From NCBI RefSeq assembly GCF_938010525.1, contig NZ_CALLVK010000023.1:1-64000 (forward strand): a stretch of 64,000 bases of DNA. The letters are read 5' to 3'. The notes under the pieces are model-generated. The model was not told the origin of the DNA. It did no database searches and was given only the letters and a program-made list of their open reading frames with translations. The DNA comes from Abiotrophia sp938010525. GTDB taxonomy: Bacteria; Bacillota; Bacilli; Lactobacillales; Aerococcaceae. Shown here one piece after another: positions 34,534 to 42,027 of the stretch (its first letter is position 1; every line of letters begins with the position of its first letter). A program made the translations under genes and the position numbers.

Positions 34534-35646
34534 ATGGCTGAAATTAAACGTATTGTTCTTTCAGGTGGCGGAACGGGTGGTCATATTTACCCAGCTCTTG
34601 CCCTCTATCAAGTCATTAAAGCTAAATATCCAGAAGTAGAGTGCCTCTATGTAGGTAGTCAAAAGGGCTTGGAGGCAGATATCGTCGCTAAAGAAGGTCT
34701 CGCCTTTCAATCAGTGGAGATTCAGGGTCTAAAACGTTCTTTGTCTCTTGAAAATCTTAAGACAGCTTGGCTCATGTTAACCAGTGTCCACAAGGCCAAA
34801 AAAATCTTACGAGATTTTAAGCCAGATGTGGTGATTGGAACAGGCGGCTATGTCTGTGCACCAGTCCTGTACGCAGCTAGCCGTCTAGGTATTCCAAGCT
34901 TAATTCATGAACAAAATAGTGTGGCAGGAGTTACTAACAAATTCCTTAGCCGTTTCGTCAATCGGATTGCGACTTGCTTTGAAGAAGTGAAAAGTGACTT
35001 TAAGGGGCAAGAATCCAAGATTATTTTAACTGGTAATCCGCGTGGCCAAGAAGTAGTGGCTACACCTAAAATGGACACCATCCTTTCTGAACAATTCCAG
35101 TTGGATGATCAAGTGCCAACCGTCTTGGTGTTTGGAGGTAGTCGTGGTGCGCCGGCCATTAATCAGGCAGCCATTGAAGCTATTCCGTCTTTTGCTGGAC
35201 AAGACTACCAAGTTATTGTGGCAACAGGGCGAGTGCATTATGATGAACTACGTCAAAGTCTCAAGGAAGAGCTGCCAGCTAACGTCCGTCTAGTGCCTTA
35301 TATCGACAATATGCCAAGTCTCTTGCGCCAAATTAAGCTAGTGGTCGGTAGAAGTGGGGCAACTAGCTTAACGGAATTAACGGCATTAGGTTTACCAAGC
35401 ATCCTGGTGCCTAGTCCCTATGTTACCAACAATCACCAGGAGCATAATGCCATGGCCCTTGTGGACCATGGGGCGGCTCGCATGATTAAGCAAGCGGATT
35501 TGACTGCGACTAGCCTAGTGGAGACCATCCAGGAACTGATGGCTGACCCAGAAAACCTAGAAAAAATGGCGCAATCAGCCTATGAATTAGGGATTCGTGA
35601 CGCCTCAGATCGTTTGGTCAAAGTTTTAGAAGAAATCTGTAAGTAA
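34534..35646 (+). CDS. murG: Lipid II synthase MurG
   Basis: MurG adds GlcNAc to lipid I at the inner membrane face. The 370-residue GT-B protein has the N-terminal glycine loop SGGGTGGHIYPALA, the second loop FGGSRGA and the UDP-GlcNAc motif GRSGATSLTELTALGLPSILVP. ATG 34534 is 8 nt after GGGAGGT; an overlapping ATG at 34530 is out of frame. divIB follows 31 nt later. Confidence 0.97.
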   Translation: MAEIKRIVLSGGGTGGHIYPALALYQVIKAKYPEVECLYVGSQKGLEADIVAKEGLAFQSVEIQGLKRSLSLENLKTAWLMLTSVHKAKKILRDFKPDVVIGTGGYVCAPVLYAASRLGIPSLIHEQNSVAGVTNKFLSRFVNRIATCFEEVKSDFKGQESKIILTGNPRGQEVVATPKMDTILSEQFQLDDQVPTVLVFGGSRGAPAINQAAIEAIPSFAGQDYQVIVATGRVHYDELRQSLKEELPANVRLVPYIDNMPSLLRQIKLVVGRSGATSLTELTALGLPSILVPSPYVTNNHQEHNAMALVDHGAARMIKQADLTATSLVETIQELMADPENLEKMAQSAYELGIRDASDRLVKVLEEICK

Positions 35647-35677
35647 AAAAATAGAATCTAGAGAAAGGAGGGAAGTA

Positions 35678-36856
35678 ATGGCTAATTATCGTTTGGATCA
35701 GCGTAGTCGCTATCAAGAAGATTATCAGGAGAACCGTCAAACACTCAACCAACGCCGCCAACCTAGCCGGCAAAGAAGTCAAGGCAATTACCGCTTAGAT
35801 GCGAATGGACAACCTGTTATGCGACCTAATCAGGATCGTCAGCGTCCTCGCACTTATCAGGAAGCGCGCTATGACTATGAAGAAGCGCAAGGAGTTCCTA
35901 ATCAGCCTGACTTTTCAGGCAGACGCCAAGGCAATCATCGGATTAAGCCCCAGCCGGCTCAATCAAGTCAAGCCTGGACCGACTATGAACAGGACTATGA
36001 GACACGCGTCCTAACCAAGCCACGAGCGGGTAACTATCGCCAAACACCTCATCACACTTCCCTCCCTGACCAAGAAAAAGCAAGTAAGGATTTTGGACAA
36101 GCACGTTGGCCTAAGGGCAAGATGAAACTTTTTTCCGTCTTCGTTGTCTTAGTTTTAAGTCTGGCAGTAGTGGGTTATCAACTCTTGCCGACACACTATG
36201 TCAATGCTGTTCAGATTGTGGGAAATCAACGAGTGGATGGAGAAGCCATTGTGTCTGCCTCAGGCATTCGCGATTTTGACCGTGTTAAAGACATCATGGC
36301 TAAGCGCAAGTCGATTGAACAAGCCATTATGAAGGAGAATCCACTTGTCAGCAAGGTGACCTTACGTCGTCCTAATATGCAGAGTCTCCAATTAGAGATA
36401 GAAGAACATGCCATTGTAGCCAAGATTAAATCAGGAAACCAATGGATTGCAGTCTTAGATAATGGAACTTGGGGTGATTTTAGTGCTAGTGTGGCAGCTA
36501 AAGAAGCTGTCAACCTTGACCAATTGCCAGAACTCTTGGTTCAGGCCCCATCAGGTCGAGTAACAGAGTTGACAACCATGTTGAAACAAACCCCGCTCGA
36601 TATTCTCAGTCAAATTGAAAGTCTCAAGCTAGGTCAAGAGGCCAGCAAGAATATGGCCTTTGAAGCTAAGATGCGGGATGGCAATCTTGTCAAGGCAGTA
36701 CTACCGACCTTCAATCATAAGATGACTTTCTACAATCAAATGCTTAAAGAATTAGGTGATAAGAAGGGAACACTTAATCTGGAAGTGGGAGCCTACTTTA
36801 CGCCATTTACAGGCCAACAACGGCCAGTAAGGGTCCAGTCTGGACAACAACCTTAA
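35678..36856 (+). CDS. divIB: Cell division protein DivIB/FtsQ
   Basis: DivIB is a bitopic part of the FtsL-DivIC-DivIB complex. The protein has a very long cytoplasmic N-terminus (about 1-149) rich in Gln and Arg, one membrane helix (about 150-171), a POTRA domain opening HYVNAVQIVGNQRVDGEAI, and a beta domain. The cytoplasmic part repeats a short motif N-Y/H-R-L/I/Q four times, at about residues 3, 37, 86 and 119. AAAGGAGGG precedes ATG 35678. A terminator ends this transcription unit before ftsA. Confidence 0.9.
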   Translation: MANYRLDQRSRYQEDYQENRQTLNQRRQPSRQRSQGNYRLDANGQPVMRPNQDRQRPRTYQEARYDYEEAQGVPNQPDFSGRRQGNHRIKPQPAQSSQAWTDYEQDYETRVLTKPRAGNYRQTPHHTSLPDQEKASKDFGQARWPKGKMKLFSVFVVLVLSLAVVGYQLLPTHYVNAVQIVGNQRVDGEAIVSASGIRDFDRVKDIMAKRKSIEQAIMKENPLVSKVTLRRPNMQSLQLEIEEHAIVAKIKSGNQWIAVLDNGTWGDFSASVAAKEAVNLDQLPELLVQAPSGRVTELTTMLKQTPLDILSQIESLKLGQEASKNMAFEAKMRDGNLVKAVLPTFNHKMTFYNQMLKELGDKKGTLNLEVGAYFTPFTGQQRPVRVQSGQQP

Positions 36857-36863
36857 TAGACAA

Positions 36864-36894
36864 GCAAAAGCGAGGACTTAGTCCTCGTTTTTGC
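36864..36894 (+). terminator. Terminator after divIB
   Basis: GCAAAAGCGAGGAC pairs largely with GTCCTCGTTTTTGC around a TTA loop and includes a T5 run. Confidence 0.9.
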
Positions 36895-37018
36895 TATTGG
36901 CCTGTCTTCATGGTGTCCCGAGAGCTAGTATGGGAAGGCTTTACTATGTGAAAAAGAACTAACAGAGACAAATAAGGGAAAAATCTATATTAATTCTTTG
37001 TGACAGGCATTATTTCGC

Positions 37019-37047
37019 TTCATATCAAGGCCAGTATGTGATAGAAT
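37019..37047 (+). promoter_or_regulatory. Promoter of ftsA-ftsZ
   Basis: TTCATA (37019-37024) and TAGAAT (37042-37047) are 17 nt apart, and TGA before the -10 gives an extended element. The leader is about 65 nt. The rest of the 36895-37119 spacer shows no gene. Confidence 0.65.
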
Positions 37048-37119
37048 TATAGGGAGAGATTATATCTCATCCAGGGAGACCAAGCTCCCCTGTGAGAGGA
37101 CAAAGGAGGGCTAACGCTT

Positions 37120-38595
37120 GTGAGAACCCCAGAAATTTTTGTTAGTTTAGATATTGGGACTACCTCAATTAAAGTGGTTGTAGCTGAGCACATGAATGGC
37201 CAAGTCAATATTATTGGTGTAGGTAACGCGAAGTCACGTGGCTTAAGCCGTGGCGTAATCGTCGATATCGATGAGACGGTCTATTCCATTCAACAAGCCA
37301 TTGCGCAAGCAGAGCAAAAAGCACAAGTTAAAATAAATGATGTCATTGTCGGCGTACCAAGTAACAAGCTGATGATTGATAACTGTCACGGTATGATTGC
37401 TGTTTCCAGTGATACCCGTGAGATTACCGCAAAAGATGTTAATAATGTCATTATGGCTGCTAAGGTGCGGTCTGTTCCACCTGAACGAGAAATTATTTCC
37501 ATCATTCCAGAAGAATTTATTGTAGACGGTTTTACCGGCATCCGCGATCCTCAGGGCATGATTGGGGTTCGGCTAGAACTCTATGCACGCCTGATTACAG
37601 GTCCTAAGACCATCATCCACAACATTCGTCGTTGCGTGGAGAAAGCTGGGCTCAACATTACGGAATTGGTGGTACAACCTCAAGCCATTGCAGAAGTAGC
37701 CCTAACTCCTGATGAACGTGAATTTGGGACCATCATTGTAGATATGGGTGGGGGCCAAACCAGTGCCTCAATTATTTATGACAACCAATTGAAGTATTCC
37801 TTCGTTGACCAGGAAGGTGGTGACTTCGTCACCAAGGATATTTCCTTAATCCTTAATACTTCCTTAGAGAATGCGGAACGGATTAAACGTGAGTTTGGTT
37901 ATGCGGTCTCTCGTCAGACTTCTGAAGAAGAATACTTCCCAGTGGAGACAGTTGGACGTAAGGAACCTGTTCGCGTAGATGAACGTTATTTATCGGAAAT
38001 TATTGAAGCCCGTTTGGCGCAAATCTTTGAGACAGTTCGAGATGACTTGGAAGGGGTCGATGCCCTCGATTTACCAGGCGGTTTCGTTCTGACTGGTGGA
38101 GCGGCTTCCTTACCAGGCGTCTTAGAACTAGCCCAAGAGTATTTTGGGCCTAAGGTTCGCCTCTATATTCCAGAGCAAATGGGTATGCGGAACCCAGTCT
38201 TTACGACAGCTATTGGCATGGTAGAATATGCCGCAGGCTTAGATGTTGTGCATCGTATTGCGCAAGGAACTTATCAAGCAGCTAGTGCACCACGTCAGGA
38301 TCGTGGATATGAACGACCTTATCAAGAGACTGTATCACAGGATGTAACGAATCAGCCAATGATGCCACCGCGTCAACAAGCGCCTCGCCGTCCGGCAAGA
38401 CCAGAGCGTCAACGACCAGTAGCAGAGCCGGTGTCAGACTACGATGCATACTCCAATCTGGGAGGCTATGCTGCAGAAGAGCCCAACTATGTTCCAGAGC
38501 CAGAGGCTGGGGTTAATTATGATAACCAAGTCCCTGTAGTAGGTAACGGGATTATCAGTAAAATTCAAGCATTTTTCAGAACATTTTTCGATTAA
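37120..38595 (+). CDS. ftsA: Cell division protein FtsA
   Basis: FtsA is the actin-like membrane tether of FtsZ. GTG 37120 is 10 nt after AAAGGAGGG and gives 491 residues beginning (M)RTPEIFVSLDIGTTSIKVVV. The phosphate motif VDMGGGQTS is at about 207 and LTGGAASLPG at about 325. After the core comes a Pro/Arg/Gln-rich linker (about 390-470), then an amphipathic end, ISKIQAFFRTFFD, which is the membrane-targeting helix. ftsZ follows 19 nt later. Confidence 0.96.
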   Translation: MRTPEIFVSLDIGTTSIKVVVAEHMNGQVNIIGVGNAKSRGLSRGVIVDIDETVYSIQQAIAQAEQKAQVKINDVIVGVPSNKLMIDNCHGMIAVSSDTREITAKDVNNVIMAAKVRSVPPEREIISIIPEEFIVDGFTGIRDPQGMIGVRLELYARLITGPKTIIHNIRRCVEKAGLNITELVVQPQAIAEVALTPDEREFGTIIVDMGGGQTSASIIYDNQLKYSFVDQEGGDFVTKDISLILNTSLENAERIKREFGYAVSRQTSEEEYFPVETVGRKEPVRVDERYLSEIIEARLAQIFETVRDDLEGVDALDLPGGFVLTGGAASLPGVLELAQEYFGPKVRLYIPEQMGMRNPVFTTAIGMVEYAAGLDVVHRIAQGTYQAASAPRQDRGYERPYQETVSQDVTNQPMMPPRQQAPRRPARPERQRPVAEPVSDYDAYSNLGGYAAEEPNYVPEPEAGVNYDNQVPVVGNGIISKIQAFFRTFFD

Positions 38596-38614
38596 GATTC
38601 AGGAGGAACGATTT

Positions 38615-39898
38615 ATGGAATTAGCATTTGATTCAATTAACGGCCGTGACGGCGCCGTTATCAAAGTCATCGGGGTCGGTGGGGCCGGCGGCAATGCCGT
38701 TAACCGTATGATCGCTGAAGGCGTCCAAGGGGTAGAGTTCATCGTAGCCAATACAGATACTCAAGCCCTCAAAGGCTCACAAGCAGAAACTAAGATTCAA
38801 TTAGGCCCTAAGGTAACCAAGGGCTTAGGGGCAGGTTCAGTCCCTGAAGTCGGTCTTAAGGCTGCTGAAGAAAGCGAAGAACAAATCCGTACAGTACTTG
38901 AAGGCGCAGATTTAGTCTTCGTAACAGCTGGTATGGGTGGGGGGACCGGTACTGGTGCTGCCCCAATCGTAGCTCGCATCGCCAAAGAATTAGGCGCCTT
39001 AACAGTGGGTGTTGTGACACGTCCTTTCACCTTCGAAGGTCCTAAACGTGGCCGTTATGCCGCTGAAGGTCTTAAGAACTTGAAGGAAAACGTGGACACC
39101 TTGGTGACCATCTCTAACAACCGTCTCTTAGAAATCGTTGACCGCAAGACACCAATGTTAGAAGCTTTCTCTGAAGCGGACAACGTTTTACGTCAAGGGG
39201 TACAAGGGATTTCTGACTTGATTACTGCGCCAGGTTACGTCAACTTGGACTTCGCTGACGTGAAGACAGTCATGAAAGATCAAGGGACTGCCCTCATGGG
39301 GATTGGGGTGGCTTCTGGTGAAAACCGTACAGCTGAGGCAACTAAGAAGGCTATTTCTTCTCCACTCTTGGAAGTTTCAATCGATGGGGCTGAACAAATC
39401 CTCTTAAACATTACCGGTGGTTCTGACTTAACCCTCTTTGAAGCTCAAGATGCCAGCGAAATCGTGGCGAACGCTTCAACTAGCGATGTTAACATCATCT
39501 TCGGTACATCTATCAATGAAAATCTTGGCGATGAGGTAGTAGTTACTGTTATCGCAACTGGGATTGACACCGAAAAGAATGCACCTAGCAAGATGGCTCA
39601 ACGCCCAGCGCGCAACAATTACAATGCAGCGCCTGCAAGCAATGCGCCTGAACCAAGCCAACCAGCGGTGTCTGCAAGCAACGACATCGAATTAGTACCA
39701 CGCGGTCGCGAGAGAGAACGTGACTTATTCAGCGACTGGGATATCCGTCGTGAACAAAGCACTCGTGAGTCTGCTCATGAAATGCCACAGCGGACTTTCC
39801 AACGTTCAAGTGACCTTAGCCGTAACCGCCAAGTTGATACAACGGAAGATAACGAACTTGATACACCACCTTTCTTCCGCAAACGCCACCGTGGCTAA
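38615..39898 (+). CDS. ftsZ: Cell division protein FtsZ
   Basis: FtsZ is the tubulin-like GTPase of the division ring. The 427 residues contain the tubulin signature GGGTGTGAAP (about 109-118), the T7 loop NLDFADVK and a disordered linker (about 320-410). The C-terminal peptide DTPPFFRKR, which binds FtsA, EzrA and SepF, is near the end. AGGAGG precedes ATG 38615. Codon use is noticeably optimised (many GGT, CGT, AAC), fitting high expression. Confidence 0.98.
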   Translation: MELAFDSINGRDGAVIKVIGVGGAGGNAVNRMIAEGVQGVEFIVANTDTQALKGSQAETKIQLGPKVTKGLGAGSVPEVGLKAAEESEEQIRTVLEGADLVFVTAGMGGGTGTGAAPIVARIAKELGALTVGVVTRPFTFEGPKRGRYAAEGLKNLKENVDTLVTISNNRLLEIVDRKTPMLEAFSEADNVLRQGVQGISDLITAPGYVNLDFADVKTVMKDQGTALMGIGVASGENRTAEATKKAISSPLLEVSIDGAEQILLNITGGSDLTLFEAQDASEIVANASTSDVNIIFGTSINENLGDEVVVTVIATGIDTEKNAPSKMAQRPARNNYNAAPASNAPEPSQPAVSASNDIELVPRGRERERDLFSDWDIRREQSTRESAHEMPQRTFQRSSDLSRNRQVDTTEDNELDTPPFFRKRHRG

Positions 39899-39920
39899 GC
39901 TAAGTAACTAGTCGCCAGCA

Positions 39921-39970
39921 TCATGGGCACGTAAGGCTACGCTTCTAGCAGCTAGCCAGCGTGCCCATGA
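39921..39970 (+). other. Large hairpin between ftsZ and ylmG without T-run
   Basis: TCATGGGCACG (39921-39931) pairs perfectly with CGTGCCCATGA (39960-39970), and the 28-nt loop can fold further through GGCTA/TAGCC. No T-run follows, so it is not a normal terminator. It may be an RNA processing or stability element of ftsZ mRNA. Confidence 0.65.
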
Positions 39971-40011
39971 CTGTTATGGAAGAAAAAAATGAGTGAAGAG
40001 GTAGAGCTATT

Positions 40012-40266
40012 ATGCTGATACAATTTATTTCTTGGGCCTTTACTGCTTACGAGACCCTCATTATTATCTGGGCCATCATGTCTTGGTTTCCTGATGCCCG
40101 TTACAGTGACTTAGGACGTTGGGTAGGTAGCCTAGTCGAGCCTTATGTTGAGCTTTTTGATCGCTTTATCCCGCCAGTAGGGGGCTTGAGCTTTTCCGTT
40201 ATGGCGGCGCTGATGGTTCTCTACCTGGTTCAAAATTTCCTTATGCGATTGTTAGTTGGAGTGTAG
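40012..40266 (+). CDS. ylmG: YggT family membrane protein YlmG
   Basis: The 84-residue protein has two membrane segments (about 8-25 and 58-80) flanking the YggT motif SWFPDARYSDLGRWVGSLVEPYVELFDRF. YlmG proteins follow ftsZ in many Gram-positives and affect division and nucleoid shape. In Bacillus sepF and ylmE/ylmF genes lie between ftsZ and ylmG; here they are missing from this place. It is nearly adjacent to ylmH. Confidence 0.9.
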   Translation: MLIQFISWAFTAYETLIIIWAIMSWFPDARYSDLGRWVGSLVEPYVELFDRFIPPVGGLSFSVMAALMVLYLVQNFLMRLLVGV

Positions 40267-40270
40267 TCCC

Positions 40271-41053
40271 ATGAAAGAGGGTATATATCAACATTATCGT
40301 AAAGAGGAGCAGGCCTTTATTGACTATGTACTAGAACAGATGGCTTATGCGGCTAGTCGCTATTGTCCGGTGACTAGTTACTTTGTGACTCCGCGTGAAG
40401 CCCTGATTGCCCAGCAATTGGCTAATGGACAAGATGAAGTTCAATTAGCCTGCCAAGGTGGCTTGCCAGGCGCTGAACGTCAAAGACTGGTTTTTTATCC
40501 TCAGTATTATGATTTAGAAACTAGCGACTTCCAGATTCAAGCTCTGAAGATTCACTTTCCGCAGAAATTTGCCAATATACGACATGGTTCTATCCTAGGC
40601 TCTCTCCTAGGGGCTGGCTTAGAACGCAATCGAATTGGTGATATCATCACGGATGGTCAAGACTGGCAAGTGCTAGTGGATGCTAAGATTGCGCCCTATG
40701 TTTGTCAGAATGTGACTAAGATAGGAAATGTCGGAGTAAGGCTTGAGAATATAGCGCCTGATCAGGTTCTGACGCCACAAGTCCTCTGGGAAGATCAGAT
40801 GGTCATTACCACGTCATTAAGGCTTGACACTATGCTGAGTAAAGTCTATAATTTTTCTAGACAGCGTGCAAAAGAAGCCGTCTTAGGGGGCTTGGTCAAG
40901 GTCAATTATTTAGAAATTAATCGACCGGATTTTGAGCTAGAGGCAGGCGACTTTGTCTCGCTTAGGAAGTTTGGGCGTTTTCAAATCGATGCCGAGGAAG
41001 GGCTAACCCGCAAGGACAATATTCGTCTTAAGGTTAAGGTTCTAGTCGTCTAA
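40271..41053 (+). CDS. ylmH: S4-domain RNA-binding protein YlmH
   Basis: YlmH carries a C-terminal S4 RNA-binding domain (about 180-250: LRLDTMLSKVYNFSRQRAKEAVLGGLV, then VNYLEINRPDFELEAGD). The N-terminal part is the conserved YlmH domain. Bacillus YlmH has been linked to ribosome rescue through peptidyl-tRNA binding. ATG 40271 (MKEGIYQHYRK) is chosen, 260 residues; its GGAG site lies within the end of ylmG, only 4 nt separating the genes. Confidence 0.92.
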   Translation: MKEGIYQHYRKEEQAFIDYVLEQMAYAASRYCPVTSYFVTPREALIAQQLANGQDEVQLACQGGLPGAERQRLVFYPQYYDLETSDFQIQALKIHFPQKFANIRHGSILGSLLGAGLERNRIGDIITDGQDWQVLVDAKIAPYVCQNVTKIGNVGVRLENIAPDQVLTPQVLWEDQMVITTSLRLDTMLSKVYNFSRQRAKEAVLGGLVKVNYLEINRPDFELEAGDFVSLRKFGRFQIDAEEGLTRKDNIRLKVKVLVV

Positions 41054-41084
41054 GGAAGAAAGCAAGAGCAAAGGAGTGTGTGAC

Positions 41085-41771
41085 ATGCCAATTACACCAA
41101 ACGATATTTTAACCAAAGAATTTAATCGCGAATTTAGAGGCTATGCAAAAGAAGAAGTCAATGAATTTCTAGATGAAGTGGTTGTAGACTATGAACGGTC
41201 TTTAGACCAAGTGGCTGGCCTTAAACGTAAGTTGGCGGAAGCTGAAGAGAAAATCAAGAATTTCGAGAAATTACAAGAATCCTTGAATAGCTCAATCTTG
41301 ATTGCTAACGAAGCGGCTGAACGCCTCAAACAAAATGCGCGTAAGGAAGCAGAACTCATTATTTATGAGGCAGAACGTGAGTCTGATCGTATTATTGCTA
41401 ATGCACATGATACTGTCAACCACTTGGCTAATGAAGTGGAACTCTTACGTCATAATGGACGCAACCTTCAGTTCGAAATGCAACGCATGTTGACTCAACA
41501 ACTAGATTTAATCAAGTCTCAAACCTTTGAACAGGAAATTGCTTTTGCAACACCTGCTACTGAAGATAGCCAGGCTGAAGAACGTAGTTCTGAGCGTGTG
41601 GCTGCCTTAGAACAAGAGGTAGAGACCCAAGTCACTTCAGATGTGGAAGAATTTGTCCATGAAACTCAAGGTAACTCAGAAGCTAAGGTAACACCTGATA
41701 AGGATGACCAAGCTTCTGTTGAAAGTATCTTGGGCCAAACCATTAAAATTGAATTACCAGAAATGATGTAA
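41085..41771 (+). CDS. divIVA: Cell division initiation protein DivIVA
   Basis: DivIVA is a coiled-coil protein that binds curved membrane at septa and poles. ATG 41085 follows AAGGAG by 8 nt and gives 228 residues. The N-terminal lipid-binding domain MPITPNDILTKEFNREFRGYAKEEVNEFLDEV is typical, followed by a coiled coil (about 35-145) and an acidic, variable tail (about 150-228). A T-box leader begins almost directly after the stop, with no terminator between. Confidence 0.94.
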   Translation: MPITPNDILTKEFNREFRGYAKEEVNEFLDEVVVDYERSLDQVAGLKRKLAEAEEKIKNFEKLQESLNSSILIANEAAERLKQNARKEAELIIYEAERESDRIIANAHDTVNHLANEVELLRHNGRNLQFEMQRMLTQQLDLIKSQTFEQEIAFATPATEDSQAEERSSERVAALEQEVETQVTSDVEEFVHETQGNSEAKVTPDKDDQASVESILGQTIKIELPEMM

Positions 41772-41774
41772 GAC

Positions 41775-41982
41775 CACTATCTTCACTACACATCCCCAGC
41801 GATCTAGGAAGGGTGTAAGCCTAGAGTTCCCTGTAGAGTCGATAATCAGCTTGCTTATAATGCCCGGTGAACTTAAGTAGCCGGTGCCGCTTAAAGAGCG
41901 TTATCATGTAAGAGAATTTGTATGATTACAAATAAAATTGGGTGGTACCACGTTGCGACGTCCCGTTCCGGGGCGTCTTTTT
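41775..41982 (+). ncRNA. T-box riboswitch of ileS
   Basis: The leader has the invariant antiterminator sequence GGGTGGTACCACG at 41940-41952. A terminator follows: GACGTCCCG (41957-41965) with CGGGGCGTC (41969-41977) and T5. Upstream, CTAGGAAGGGTGTAAGCCTAG is the apical stem I pattern. On the 3' side of stem I, ATC followed by A at 41845-41848 is a good specifier for tRNA-Ile. Uncharged tRNA-Ile is expected to stabilise the antiterminator and permit ileS transcription. The 5' end is uncertain because the divIVA stop is so near. Confidence 0.92.
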
Positions 41983-42027
41983 ATATTTTTTTGTAGTTAA
42001 TACTGTCAAGAAAGGAATAATGTCAAT

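Noticed and set aside
41856..41861. TATAAT as a promoter for ileS
   Set aside because: It lies inside the T-box stem I region and has no -35; starting there would remove the specifier.
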